64,000 nt of DNA from Todiramphus chloris collaris. Lineage: Eukaryota; Chordata; Aves; Coraciiformes; Alcedinidae. Position numbers and translations under genes: made by a program. Every line of letters begins with the position of its first letter. Within the stretch, counting starts at the first letter, position 1. The notes beneath the pieces were generated by a model. The model was not told the DNA's origin. It searched no databases and saw nothing but the letters and a program-made list of their open reading frames with translations. The stretch covers positions 2,962,816 to 3,026,815 of the forward strand of contig JANVCC010000021.1 of the NCBI GenBank assembly GCA_025345505.1, written 5' to 3'. Of this stretch, positions 34,237 to 47,794 are shown piece by piece.

Positions 34237-34549
34237 CATCCTCCCTGGAACTTTCGACCCCCATCTTCTATTCTGCACACTTCCTCACCTACCTGTAACA
34301 GATGTGGTTACCTGTATATACCATCTTGATACTGACAACTGTAAGATCTAAGTCTCTGAGCCTGCAAAAACTTGAAGAGCTCAGGCTTGTGTTTTTGCAC
34401 GTCAGCAGTGCAGTGCTGTCAGCGGAGCTGCTTGCCTTCTTAAAAGTTATGTTTGCATGCAAGTGTTTGTATTATCAGGCCTGACAGGGGAAGAAATGTA
34501 TACTTTCCTGAAATAGTTGACCACGCATATTAAAAATATCACAGTCATA

Positions 34550-35490
34550 AAGACTTGAGTGTGAAATGTCCTATTAAGTCATCCAGCTTATTCCCCAGGC
34601 AATGGAAGATTGTTCCCTATAGCAGGGTGCATTTTCTAGTGAGTTGTCCAATTTGATTTTAAATGAGTCGAATGTAGTTTTCACTTTTACCCCTGGGAAA
34701 CTTGTCTGCAAACTAACCCAAATTCCATTGTCTGAAATTTTTCTCTACATTCAACCTGAAGTTGCCCTTTTAAAATTTATTATTGCTACTTATTATTTCA
34801 TCCTATTACTAATAGTAACTATGATAAATTATCCTCCTCCCTTTTTGCTTTCATATATTTGCAGGCTGTTTTCGTGCCCTGCTTCAGTCATCTTCCAGAC
34901 AAGGCCTTACACATTTACTTCTTCTGATCTTTCTTCATAAGTCATTATCTCCAGGGATATGGGATCATTTTTATGGCTCTTTTCTGAACTCATTCCAATT
35001 TGTCTATAGCTCCCTGATAACAGGATGCCCAAAACAGTGCAGTATTATAGATAAGTTCTCAACAGAGCCCGACAATGAAGGGCTATTACCTTCCTGCTCC
35101 TTGATGCGTTGCTTTTGTAAACATATACCCAAGCTGTGATGGAGTATATAGTCCATTAACACTCCTACAGCTCTTTCAACACTGCTTTCTCCAGAGTTTC
35201 TCCAATGATAGCTACATTTTAGATTATTTGCTTCCAGAGAGATTAGCTTGCTTTTTTTTCTTCATGCCAGATCTCATATTCTTTACTGCACATCCTTCTA
35301 GCTCCTTTTGATTTATTTCTCTGCCCTCGGAGGTGTCTGCAGCAACTTCTAATTTAGTATCAAATGCAAACTTAATTAAATGGTTATTCACTTCCTTTTC
35401 CAGATCATTAATGAGACTGTTAAATAAACCCCACATGAAACAGACCAGTACCCTAATAACCATCTCTTCCCAACTACATTCACCGGTGTT
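34550..35490 (-). mobile_element. Ancient CR1/L3-like LINE fossil
   Basis: The plus strand reads as the complement of an old CR1-group LINE. It contains TCATTCCAATTTGTCTATAG, CCCAAAACAGTGCAGTATTA, TCAAATGCAAACTTAATTAA and TTTTCCAGATCATTAATGAG. The minus-strand translation reads FNSLINDLEKEVNNHLIKFA and then FDTKLEVAADTSEG, corresponding to the NDL..GI..L.KFADDTKL block of CR1 reverse transcriptase. It is far more diverged than the other CR1 copies here, so it is probably older than birds. Sense matches AFF3. Confidence 0.75.
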
Positions 35491-38400
35491 TATCATTACC
35501 CTTGTTTATGCTCCATCAGTCCAATATTGTGGCTAATGCAATGTGATCTCAGAGATGCATTCGGTGAGAAATAATATCTAATAAATAATTACAGTTCTGC
35601 TACATTGCACCTAATGAATTGTCTTCACTTGCTAATGGTGCATTTCATTCTGGAAAGCTCGTACCTGACACAAGACACATATGATAGGCAATTTCTGATG
35701 CTTTGAAAAGAGGCCAGGCCATCAGAGATGCAGTTTCAACTCCACGATTCCCCACAGCCGCACGCTTCCTGGCACTATCCCCACCTCCCCCAACATATGC
35801 CAACCTTTCCCCACTGGACCACCTGTTTTGCACAAGCCAGTACTCCCACCACATCGCCTTTACTTATAGCATTTACGTTGCCTTTTGCTAGGAAGCAGCA
35901 CAGCTGCCCGTGACTTTCTTGCTCTGGAGAGGTTCTGGTTGCCTGGGGAATCGTGCTGCTTCTGGAGAGCTTTCTGCACCCTTCGAGACACAGCAGGGCC
36001 AGGCAGTGCAGAAAACCTCACCTGTGATCTCACCTGACTAATTAAAACAAGTAAGATAAACAGAAGAGGGAGGAGCTGACATCCCTTTATATTTTTGACC
36101 TTTATCTCCATCCTTGTAACCAACAGGCATGAGAGAGAAAGCTTATAAAAATGTTCTTTCCTGGTGAAGGAAAATTGATATTTTGTGCACTGCTTTGGGA
36201 CAACGCAGGATTTCACTTGTACAGGTTGCCCAGTAACCTCTAGATATAAGCTGTACACTTATACTAACAGATTACAGTCAATCCCTTGCTAATAAAATAG
36301 CAAGAGCCATATAAAGGCCATTGTGAGCAGGTTTCCTGGTTTTGATTCTTTTTTATTCTTTTTTTTTTTTCTTTTTTATTAAGGGAATGTGACAAGGTAA
36401 CTGCTTTTTCTGACTGTGTAGCTTAGGGAATGCTTTTGACAGGGTCCAACTCTGATGGATTTCCAGTTCTCTCCACAACAACATTGTGACTGTTGCATGA
36501 AAAGTTCTTCAACATCACAAAACATCTGCGCATTTATGTCCTGCCCCTAGTGACTGTGGTTTTAACTTTTAAAGCAGCATTTTTGTTTGGCATTGACTGA
36601 AGTATTCAGAATTGCTATATAGGGGATGAGGGAGAAAAAAAACCCCACAGCAATATTTCTTGCCTGTTGTGACATGAAATGTTTTTCTAGGCTGCTGAAT
36701 AGAAATTGTTACTACAGCCATAGATATAAAATATAACTGCTGGACTCTTCACAAACATCTGGAAATCTATGTTTGCTGCTCTAATGGTAGCCAATATACT
36801 GCAAAAATTCAGCATTACAATATTTTCTCATTTATGCTGATACTGTTGAAGTTGCCTGTCCCCCTTCTACCTTTTCCATTTATAAATACAGCATACTCTT
36901 AGAAGGAGTCTCACTATAGGCAGTCACCACGGTGAAAACAGTTACATGTTTCTTCATGTCTTCGTTAAAAAGCGACCATAATTTTCAATTGGCAACTTCC
37001 ATTTTGTCCTGTTCTTTCTAAGTATGTAAACGAGATCAGGCAGTCAAAATAAAAGACCGATTTGCATTTTAATGACTGTGGCACATAACATTCATGCATA
37101 TTTTGCTACTGGCTTATGCCCCAGAATTAATTACTACATCATAAAAATGATATTTTTATTTTAAGCAATTCAGCAACAGTTGGGGTAAGAACCACTTTTC
37201 TTCAAAGCCCTTGACTGGAACGTGCACTCTCTGACTTCAGAGAGAGAGTAAATATCTTGTAAAGTTGTCAGAAGCTCAGTAATAAGATCACTTAATAAGT
37301 GACACACCATCTAAAGTTTCTGATCGGGTACCTCCCATCATCCTGTCTGCACGGGACTTGGCCACCAAACACCGTGCAAGTCTCCAACAACCTGTTTTTC
37401 TGCACTGCCTAGTTGCTAAGTCACCCTTCTCTGAACAGCAGCTGGATACCTCATAGCCTCAATTTTTCTCAGATGTACAGCTTCCGAAACACAATGACTT
37501 GAGGACGTGAATGCTTCTTCCCCGCTCAAACTTATTTGTGGTCCAAGTCGAGAGGTGGAGCCACCTCGATCCCTGGAAGAGCCTGAGAGGTTAGTTGTGG
37601 TGGGACCAGTTATTAGCTGCATCAGCCTGCATGGCCACAGCCAGCCTTTGAACAGCACCGTGGTGGTTTAAACAGTTGTGCAGGAAGGTGCAGACATTTG
37701 CTGTTCAGTCAGTGGAGAAGATTCCCAAATCGGATTGCCTCAGTGGCTCTCAGGAGACCTCTTGAGGTTAATCATGCTGGATCTGGGACCTACTCTATTC
37801 TTCATACTAAGATGGTGCTTACAGCTGCACTACTTTCCATGATGATAAATCACGGTGTTCAGCACTAGCCACAGGAAGTTCTCAGGAAGCTGAGCAGGAA
37901 TTCAGTCTCAGTGTTTCAAAGACAGACAGAGTGGATGCCCAATGAAGGTACAAGTAAAACAGATGCAGTTCTTTACCAGACTGCAAGTATTTGGTTACAA
38001 TATTAAATGGATTAAAAAAAAAGAATAAAAAAGAGAAACCCCCCCTCCTATGCTGAAGAATTTGATCCAAATTATTCACCATGTTACAATGTGAAGGCAC
38101 TTTACACATACTTTACACAGGTATGAATGATTATCAAGAACACAAAGCAAGGGAGAATCAGGCCTTGAAGAAAAGACTGTGCCAAGACAACATATCAGAC
38201 TGAGTCTCTGGAATACTTTCCCAGCCGCAGCAAAGGCTACACAAATGCTCATGCATCATATTTTGGAGTCCAGTCGATCTGTGTAATTTTGCTTTACGAG
38301 AACTGTAACCAGAGCGGTCTTCTTAAAAAGTTCAGTAACACTATCAGATACTATCTGCTGCGTTTGGTTTTGTGTCTGGAGATGGAACAATATTTAGCCA

Positions 38401-41400
38401 CCTGCATAGCTGTGATCATCTAACCTATTTTTCTCCTAAATCCAGCCCTATGACACCATCCACCAAGCACTGAGCAACTACCAAGTAGCCCTGACTCTTC
38501 ATAGGAAAGAAGAACGCAAAAACTAGTGCAAAGACATGACCTGAATAAGCAGATCATACTGTTAAGGATCACATTGTCAACATTGAGAAGTAAACACTGA
38601 GAAGGTGAGCTGAAGTTGCAAGATTCGAGAAAATCCCGAGAAAGGCTGTACGGATGTTTGCAGTATTTTAAATAGCCAGAAAATCTATCACTCTCTGGAA
38701 GATGAAGGCCAATTGTGGGAAGACAATACTCTGAAACAGACAGCAGTCCCTTGGCTCGTATAAACTGTCATAGCTCCATTGGCTTCAATTAGGTTACATT
38801 GATTTAAATCAAACAGTAAATCTCACCAAGACTCTGAAATGATATTTCAGCCTCAGAGCTGAAAACTTATTCCACGGTTTAAAGGAGCTCTGTTGACAGT
38901 GTCTCTATTTTTATTTCAGATTAAAGTGTGTGAAACACCATTTCCTTCTTCCCCTGAAGCCAACCTAAAACCCAGCAAAGGTCTTTTACGGACAACTCTT
39001 TATCCCTTTGTTGTGAGAAGCAAATTCCACATGGTGCTTCCTCAAAGCACAAACTGAGAACATCGTGCCAAGATCTGTATAATTATCTCTGCTGCCTGGC
39101 ACTAGAGATATTGCACGTCTCCCATGCACACAGTGGGGAATTCCTGTGTTGATAATTGTGAATGAATCACAGAAGCAAAGGAAATGCCCACTCCTCGCTA
39201 CTGTCCCTGTGTATTTCTCAAATTCTGTTTCAGCGAAGGCATCTGAAGCGTGCTTACCACGGGGGTCTACCTGGACTTGCAAATCAGGCCATCCCCATGT
39301 CGTAACAAAACATACGGGGCTATTTTCTGAGCCAACTGTAGAATGCCAAGAAATAGCACCATCAGTACAGCCTACAGCATGGAAGTGGATGTCGGCCGTT
39401 TGTTTCAAGCCAAAATCATGCTGAAAAGAGGCAGATGATACCACAAACTCTAGAATACTCACCTGCTTGAGGACAGCCAGATACCTCCATGGTTTAAAAT
39501 ACGAAGGCTGTTTCTGTACTTAACATATGAATGTTAAGTATAAGGAATCTCTGCTTTTGTTTTAGCTCTGCCATGACAAATCCGAATGGCCAAATCAATC
39601 TGCCCTTCCAGGGCTCTGGTCACCATCCTAGACATACACAGGGATGACCAAACTCACCTGTCTTCAGTGTGTTACGAGATGTCCTTTGTGCTTTAAAAAA
39701 CACTTGGATATCCTTGTTCTGAACACGGTACGGAAGAGACGCAAATTTATGGTTTTGTACTGCTAACCAAGAGCATGAAACCAATTAACTGTCTGAGTTC
39801 TTTACAGTCACCAACTGTGAAAACCTATCGTCCCCTAACAAAAAAACAAACCATCTAGCCCTGCGATGGTCGACTGTTAGGGCTTGAACGTTAAAAAATA
39901 AAAAAGAGGTTGGACACTTCCCTTTCTCTAGGTAAACGGTTTCCCAGGAGTCTGTTAATATCTTTAGGAAACACAGCAATGTTTTCATACCTCGTTCCTG
40001 TAATGGATGAGGTATGAAATAGGAGTCATGATGAGTGAGAGTCCTGGAGGTGGTTTGGCTTGTCACAATACATAACGCTCCGGCGAAAGCACCGCATTAC
40101 CTCAGCCGCACCACCTTTGCGCGGCACAACTAATAAAGCACAGCTGCCAAGAACCCGGTTCATGGACTCCACCTGTACTTTAACGCTGTCCTTGGGAGTT
40201 TCTTAACTAGTTTGTGCTGATGAGACTGCAAGTATCAGCTGATAGTGCAAACCTAAGGTAAACCAGGTCTCTTCAGAGAGCCAGGTGTGCCCTGTGTGAA
40301 TGGAGCTTCATTTCCACACTAGTCACCACTGAAAAACAGGTTGATAGGCAAGGCTGTTGAGAAAAACGAGCTATGAAGCTCATGCACACACACACACAAA
40401 AAAACCCTCAGGAAAATTGCATCTGGCAAGGGGGTATCTACTTAAGGCCTGGTTGCTACTGAAAGCAGCACATCTCCCATCTTGAAGGAATATGGTAGGA
40501 AAGAGAAAACCGCCAAAAAATAAAAGCCTTGGCTAGAATAAAACCACCAAAAGACCACCTAAAATTAAATGCTACATAATAATTAATAGCGACATCTCTG
40601 TATAAATAGCTTTATCAGGAGGAGCGAGGGCCAGGGTATCTGAGATGAAAGGGTCCAATAGAGCTGGAGCAGCATTAGCATGGGGATGAAGTGATTCGTC
40701 AGCGGGCTGACAGCTGTGCTAGGAGCCTGGTGCCAGATTCCAGTGTACGCTTTCCACTGCTGCCAAGCGTTTGCTTGTCGCTCTAGATAAATGGAGCATC
40801 AGCAGTGTTTTATTTGACCTGCTCACAAGAAAAATAAAGCAACTCTGACTTCCTTCGTGTGTTTGTCGTTGACCTTGCATCAGCTGAATATGAGCAGAGA
40901 GATTCCCTGGTGCAGGAAAAGTTAACTCTTTGGTAGAAGAAGAGTAATAGTGTCTTTTTACCTTGGCAGTATAATTAGTCTCTTAATGGCTCGAAGTATG
41001 GTGACTTAAGAAGTGACAGGCACAGCCTATGTGTCCTATACTGTCCTTGGAACGTGCCCTTGGACCAATGGCCTGGAGAATGATGAACAGCTTGAGAACT
41101 GTCTGTGAACAGCCACCCTCCTGCCTCCCGTGTGAAATCAAGAAACCATTTCTACAGAGACTTTTTTGGAGGGGAGGGGAGAAGGGGGTAGAAATAAATT
41201 TTAAGTGGATGAAGTTGTTGAGAAAATTCACTCAGACAACACTGCTTTTTGCTTCCCTCTGAAATCAAGGACAATGGGTTTTTTTTTTTTCTGTGTGCTT
41301 TACTTCCTATGTACCCCACAAGTTTTATTTTACTCTCTTTTCTTCGTCAGTTTGGTCACGTTAGGAACTTTCTATTTGAGATCTCTGTTGTTTGGTTGAG

Positions 41401-41599
41401 GCTTCTGCTTCTGCTGCTGGGTGGCAATCAAACACAGTGACTTTGAATTACATGTCTGAAAGGGAATGTAGAACACACACTTCTTTTGACCTCTAGTGCC
41501 CTCAATGTGTGATGATTCTCCTTCATGATGGCTATGAGTGACAACCACACTCTGGAGGGAGCATCACTCAAAGGACTCTCTTGGGAGCTATGTCCTTTC
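35491..41599. other. AFF3 upstream intron, about 6 kb, nothing recognised
   Basis: No AFF3 exon and no known repeat was found. A T-rich tract is at 36350-36379 and a short CA repeat near 40386-40399. The 158-codon minus-strand frame at 38986-39462 has no recognised domain. Expected upstream AFF3 exon sequence (an acidic DDLKLSSDEEE-type block) was looked for and not seen. Confidence 0.5.
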
Positions 41600-42899
41600 C
41601 TCTTCTGCTCTAGGAATCTAGCCCTCGCATCAAATCAAAAGGCCCAGAAAAGGAGTAAGAACCCTTCACAGGCTTTGCAAGAATGAAAAAGGTGTGCTTT
41701 GAGCACTTGTAGATATATGGTACTAGTGCTGAGACTGTAGTCAGGCATAGTTTTTCCATATCCATAAGACTGAAACTTTGGATGTCTTTTTGACATTCAT
41801 TGATTCCTTGTAATAACCAAGTGCATTCTTTTGGATGCTTCTACTTTCCAGTCTTTCCTCTTCTCCACCCGTTTCTTCTCCCCTCCTCATGTTGATGAAG
41901 TTCCCTTCCTGGCAGCATCAGGACCTGCTGCATACAATTGCCAATGGTCTCCAGAGAACATGAGTTTGTTTGCCCAAGGGAGATCAGATTACTTGGGTTT
42001 ACTGAAGAAGGTAAATATCACTGGTGATGAGCTCTGCTCCAGTTTCTACTACACGAGTTAAAAACATGCCTGCATTTAGTTGGTTTACCTGGTAAGTCAG
42101 ACATGGAATATGAGGTCAGGGCTCAGCTGTCAGAAGGTCTTATTAGAGGGGCCTAGTGTGAAAGCAGATGTCATGAGGCTCTGCATGAATTCTTTTGGTC
42201 ACAGGGTAGCACTCAAGATGCTGAATCCTACCATTTGAAGAATGATGGTTGGTCTGATGGCCCTTCAAGAGAGAAGAAGAGCTCCATAGGGGTCCCTTTT
42301 TCACAAAATCTTGACGTCACATATGACAGTAGGTGGTGAGGTCCTTGTGCTTTAGCAAAATAAAAAATTAGTAAGTTACAGATGAAACCAATAAAAATAG
42401 GAAGAAAGGCTCTAATTTAGTAAGGCATGAATGGAAATAGAGACTTGTAAAGAGCGACAAGGATTAAGGGCTGTTTAAAGGTCAGTTGAGCAATCACCTG
42501 AAGACCTCAACCAAGTCAATTTTCTGACTAAAAAAATAAGTCATGTCAGTCATATAGTCAGGACTCTGCCTGTTGTGCAGGGCTTAAAAAGACTGAAAAA
42601 AGAGAATCTAGCTGAGTTATCTCAAGGGAGAACCCTCTTGGTCAGACCTTGATATAACTAGTCAGTGAGGTAGAGGACATTGGGTTTGTAGGCACAGTTT
42701 TACTGCCCTTAACTTACACAGGAACGTAGCTACTGTCTAACTTCAGCACTCAGTAATGCCCTCTGGAGATTCCTAACTCTTTTGATGGACCACATGGAAT
42801 CTAGGATCCTAAGGATCACTAAAACAGTATTCCTGGCATACCCACCACCATGTACATTGTGATCTGTACGGGAAGTAAGGGACGTTTAGTTCAGATTCT
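41600..42899. other. AFF3 upstream intron next to the integrase remnant
   Basis: Lies downstream, in element sense, of the integrase remnant and may hold further decayed retroviral sequence. I could not recognise env or LTR sequence in it. Confidence 0.4.
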
Positions 42900-43165
42900 T
42901 CTTCATAATTTCCCTTTCAGGGTTCAGTCAATTCCCTCCACTTGTCCTAAGGACTAGGGGTGGCATGCAATATGAAGACCTATATCCACTCCCAACTCAG
43001 TACTCCCCTGTTTCATTAGAGCATTATTAAAAGCTGATCCCTTGTCAGATTCAATGATATCAGTACTGCCCATCTCAAGAATAGATCCTCCACTAATGTT
43101 TTGAAGCAGCTTTTGAAGACCAGCAGCTTGGTCTTTGGTGGTATAGGCTTCCACTCACCGGGCGG
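42900..43165 (-). pseudogene. Degenerate endogenous retrovirus pol fragment (integrase core)
   Basis: The minus-strand translation from 43154 reads VEAYTTKDQAAGL and then TDIIESDKGSAFNNALMKQG, ELGVDIGLHIACHP, and after a stop SLGQVEG. This follows the order of a retroviral integrase core: W-x-EAYPT-type start, the D-x-G-x-x-F block with the second catalytic Asp, and the HP...GQVE block with the third catalytic Glu. The stop after HP, another after VEGID and a stop just before VEAY show it is inactive. The pattern is gamma/ERV1-like rather than alpharetroviral. No LTRs were found around it. A young CR1 lies just beyond it at 43541. Confidence 0.7.
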
Positions 43166-43540
43166 GATGTTAAAAAAATAAAGGTAAAGCACTGGAAGAG
43201 ATTATCAGTGAAGATAATGGAATATCAGTCATGGTAGTTTCAGAAAACAGGTTACGCAAAGGAGCAATGCAAAACGTTCTGTAGAGTGGCATTAATCCAC
43301 GATCTTCAACATGTCCCATCAGGAGAAATTAATGCCACTTCTCTAGACATTTGCCTGGGTGTTGCTTTTCTTGTCTCATTTCTTTTCATAACACGTGAAG
43401 TACAGATGTACATCTATCCAAGAAAACAGCACTTTTTACTTGTGACAGCTTCATCAAGCCACAAAAGACAACCATTGCAGTGTGGACTCGGAAAGTCCGT
43501 GTCTGCATTGGCCTACCATCACCTTATTGCAGTTACTCTT
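43166..43540. other. Possible upstream remainder of the integrase fossil
   Basis: The frame upstream of the integrase block can be followed weakly to about 43220 and is then lost. No recognisable feature up to the CR1 start. Confidence 0.35.
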
Positions 43541-44300
43541 AATCATAGGATCATTAAGGTTAGAAACGACCTTTGAGATCATCAAGTCCAACTATCTACT
43601 AAATATCATCAGGACCACTGAACCATGTCCTGAAGTGCCACATCTAGATGGTTTTTGAACCCCTCCAGGGATGGTGACTCCAACACTTCTCTGGGCAGCC
43701 TGTTCAGATACATCACCACTCTCTCAGTAAAAATTTTTTTCTTAATAGCCAACGTAAATCTCCCCTGCAACAACCTAAGCTCATTTTATCTTGTCCTGTC
43801 ACTAGTTACCTGGGAGAAGAGACCAACACCCACCTCACTACAACCTCCCTTCAGGTAGTTGTAGAGAGAAAAAAGGTCTCCTCTCAGCCTCCTCTTCTCC
43901 AGACTAAACAAAACCAGCTCCCTCAGCCCCTCCTAACAAGACCTGTTCTCCAGAGCCTTTACCAGCTTCATTGCACTTCTCCAGCATCTTAGTGGGTTTT
44001 TTTATCCTGTGGTGCCCAAAACTGAACCCAGGGCTCAAGCTGCAGCATCCCCAGCTCTGAGTCCAGGGGCACGATCACTGCCCTGTTCCTGATGGACACA
44101 CTGGTTTTGATCCAGGCCAGGATGCCATCGGCCTTCCTGGCCACCTGGGCACACACTGGCTCATGTGCAGCCATGTGTCCACCAGCACCCCCAGGTCCTT
44201 TTCTGCCGGGCAGCTTTCCAGACACTTCTCCCCAAGCCTGTAGCGTTGCCCGGGGTTGTTAACGTAACTCAGGTTGTGGCTGACCATGTAAATGGACAGC
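43541..44300 (-). mobile_element. CR1 LINE fragment, minus orientation
   Basis: The plus strand starts with the complement of the CR1 tail (AATCATAGGATCATTAAGGT, then TTTGAGATCATCAAGTCCAA). It continues through CCTCCAGGGATGGTGACTCC, CTCTGGGCAGCCTGTTCAGA, GTTTTGATCCAGGCCAGGAT and GGTCCTTTTCTGCCGGGCAG. This is the same subfamily as the copy at 59979-61030. Stops interrupt the frame. It has the same sense as AFF3. The 5' border is approximate. Confidence 0.93.
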
Positions 44301-46472
44301 CTTTTGTAACCTTCAGACACAGCTGTACCTCTCTTCAGCACGGCAGTCTTTTGCCTCAGTCAGCAGGGCCCTGGGTATGGTTCTGCCTTGCAAGACCTCT
44401 TGCTAAGCTCCGAGAGTCCAAACACAGATGAACTTGTGCAGATAAAATTGCTAACGACCATAATGGCTGTCCAAATGGGTGCAATAAATTTCAGCGTGAG
44501 ACAAACTCTCTCAGGTTTTACTGACTCTTAATGTTGCTGCTGCCAGCTTTAGTGTTACTCTTTGACTCGAGCCATATTCTGTTGTCTCCCAAAGGTGTTT
44601 TCGGCCCGTCAGCTCTAATCAATATGCCGCCTCGAGAAGGAGCTTGTTTTAAGTAGGTTTGCTCACCATAAAGAACCATATAAAGAAAATTTGACTTCTA
44701 CTCCTTGTCAGCATATATCACTCCCTATGCAGAGCAGCATTTAGATGGTCCGCTAGTTGGATCCAAGTGCTCTCTTTTATATGTTTCAAGAAATGACAAA
44801 TGCCTGGAAAAAAATGCGTAGTTGTTCTACAGAAGACATTAGGCAGGCTCAGGAATGGCAAGCAGAACAGCTTATAAAGCCCAGAAATGTAGCAGAGAGG
44901 ATGTTAAAAGCTAATTAGTTTGAGATTATTTGAAGACTTGTAAAAGTTTCTTCTGTTCTCCTTTCTGATATAAATACAGCCTGTTTTCCAGCAACAGGAA
45001 AAGCTACTTTAATATGTTTTCAGAAAGAGCTGCCGGGGATATGCTGTTTACCTATTATTGACATCCTAGCTCAAAATAAAGGATGTTTAAAACGGATTTT
45101 CAGATGTTGAATATTTGCCTGTGGTGCAGCCTTAGGTTTTCAGGTGTCTGAGCCACTGGGGAAAAAACTAAAAAACTCCTCCCTTTCTGACCAGGCTCAG
45201 ATTTTTGACCCCTTATTCTGGCTTAGTAGCATCGCATTTTACATCTTGGACTGGTGTACCCAGAAGTGCTCCTGAAGAGCAGGAATGGTCTGTCTAGGGA
45301 GGGTGTCAGGATCTGACTCATTGTAACCTGGCAACACAGTGTGCAGATAGATACTTGATGAAGGACTTCAAAAGCCCCTACTAGTAACCTTCACTGTGCC
45401 TTCCTCGGGTATAATATGGCCTGTGAAAAACAATAAAGAAGCACGATAAGCACAAATATATATATCTATGTTAAGAAAGGGTTATAGCAATTGCCCTTAG
45501 AAGTCAAGGGAAAAATCAAATGAGTGGCATCCTTTTGTTAGATGTCATCCACAGACAGCAAACTTGAGGTTTGCTCTTGCACGCGCCAGTGGCGAGGGGA
45601 GGTAGAAATAAATTACAAAGTAAACATATTTCTATTTGCTTTATTAATCTAGAATGTGGTACCAATGTGTCTGGACTCAGTGGCTCCCCAGCTGCACTCT
45701 CCTGCAGGATGTTATCAATCCTTTATTTCTGTGAAATATGCTGCCAGCTAGTAGGAAAAGCACTAGAAATGTATGACATTTTAATAAAAAAAAATCGGTC
45801 TTACACCATGCTGTGTCCTGATCTAGTTCAACTTATATCCTCCAATATACCTTTCAATCTGTGTCTTGTATGTTTTGCTGTTCCTTAACTGCCATGCATC
45901 TTTTTAGGTTTCTTATGAATTTTCAGTATCACTAAGGCATGCCTAGGTGCCTTTGCCTGTTCTTCAATATATCTTTTGTTCTCCTTGCCTCTCCCAGGGA
46001 AGCAGAAAAGAAATGCACATGATAGCCCGGAGAGGGGATGGGAACAGGGAGAAATATTGCTCCTCGGTGCTGCTTCTCCCTCCCAGTGCCACAACAAGCT
46101 ATTGCTGCCTTCTTCCTCTCACTGCCTCCAGGCTAAAAGTCCCTTTCTGGCACTCTGGTCTTAGCTGCAATATCTCAGTAAGATCTCAACACACCCCCCT
46201 GCCTGCCTGAGGTCCTGCATGGTCCAGGATGTGCTGTGTGAAGTGGTGGACCTCTGCAGAGCATGAATACACATTTGGCAGTGTGATCCAGCAGGGAGAC
46301 TGTTAAAGATCTTGGATACAACATGAGTTGCTGCTAGGAGCTCCGTGCCCATCTGTGAGGATATACATTCAGTATTTCGTGGAAATGGTTATCAGGTCAC
46401 CTGCCTGCAGCTGGGAAACAGCTGGCAGACAGTGGAAGATCCTGCACAAGAGCTTTGCAGAGAAGATGAGAC
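44301..46472. other. AFF3 upstream intron, nothing recognised
   Basis: About 2.2 kb without a recognised exon or repeat family. An A tract lies near 45786-45794. Confidence 0.5.
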
Positions 46473-46504
<32 letters not shown>

Positions 46505-46526
46505 TGATTGATTGATTGATTGATTT
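46473..46526. repeat. Compound microsatellite GATA/GATT
   Basis: About seven GATA units run into about six GATT units. The array is uninterrupted at each half, so it is likely polymorphic between individuals. Confidence 0.97.
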
Positions 46527-47794
46527 ATTTCCAAGAGAGTTTTCTACAGTCTATGCAGCAAAAAGTAACTCTTTGGGATTTTTATACCACCCTGACATGA
46601 CTCTAAACCCTGCTAGACAAGCCTCAGCTTGGGGAGAAAGATCAAGTGTTGGGTCTTTGCCATTATCTTAGACACTAGGGGAAAGAGCTAGATGACTTTG
46701 CTGATAGCTAGCTTGAAGACCCCACCAGACCTTCAGACAGTTTTATTGATCATAGAAGTCATTAAAAACAGCCAATTCCTCAGGGGCAAAGTAAAACAAA
46801 ACCTCAGAAGAATGAATCAGGGCAGGCATCTCCCATTCCTAAGGGCACTCTGTTCACAATATAACCAAATGCTTTTTCAGGGAAGGGACAAGCACTTTCT
46901 TATGGACACAGGTTACAAGAAGAAAGATGCTGATGGACTTTGTGTACAGCTCAGAGGCACTGAACGTTCAGTTGACTCCGAGGTTTGCATGTCACATCCA
47001 GAATCAGCAAGATAGTTTTCCCCTTTGCCTTTGCACTTGACCTTTCCTCTTTCACTTTGTTGCTTTCCCATTGCATCTCCCTTTTCCCCTTGTCTTTTTT
47101 TTTCCTTTTTTTTTTTTTTAATGGAGAGCATTATTTGCCTTTATGCCACTGTCCAGTGCCTGTGCTCTATCTCAGCAGTCTTTAGCTGACTTTGCCATAC
47201 CAACCTGGCAGGCCCCTAAAGATGTCTTACACATCTAAGGTCTTCTCAAGTGACCTTAGATAGCTGTGTTAAGGTACCTGAATCCCATCTTCACTTGGTC
47301 ACCTCATAGTTGTGAAGAAATACTTCCAAAGCAGGACAAATGTGAAACAAAGCTTTGCCATCTTCCTGGATCTGCAGACAACCAGAACTGATTCTGGCTT
47401 CATTTGGTGATAAAACTTATAAAGTTTCCCAAGAAAATGTGCTTTATAGGGATGTTGACTGCAAAATGCAATGGCAGTTTAAATGTAAGCATTCATTTCT
47501 CTCATTTTAACTGGAAAGATTTCAGTGGTGGAGAAAACTGAATGAAGAACTGGGACATAAGGTAGGCAAAAAAGAAGATGACAGAGAAACGTAGGTGGTG
47601 GTAAGGAGAGGAAGCTTGCAGAGGCAGTTTTTCTGTCATCCGTGGGGCTTGTGTCTGAAACATGTACAGTAGGTGAATGATGCAGATCTTCTGCCCACCA
47701 AGGTGCCTCCCTGAGATGCTAACATAATTTTTGGACTTCTGTGGCCTGGTCTTGGGAAGGCCTGGAGGAGACTCCATGCACTGGCATAAGTGAA
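46527..47794. other. AFF3 upstream intron, nothing recognised
   Basis: Contains a T-rich tract at 47095-47119. No exon or repeat family was recognised. Confidence 0.5.

Larger units (their letters stand above)
33753..34549. other. AFF3 intron directly upstream of exon 33587-33752
   Basis: Contains the offset pyrimidine tract of the acceptor (about 33777-33797), the short open frame at 33927-34052 and an AATAAC-type simple repeat at 34202-34236. Nothing else was recognised. Confidence 0.6.

Noticed and set aside
38986-39462. 158-codon minus-strand open frame
   Set aside because: No domain or family pattern recognised and no support from flanking splice sites or a known AFF3 exon.
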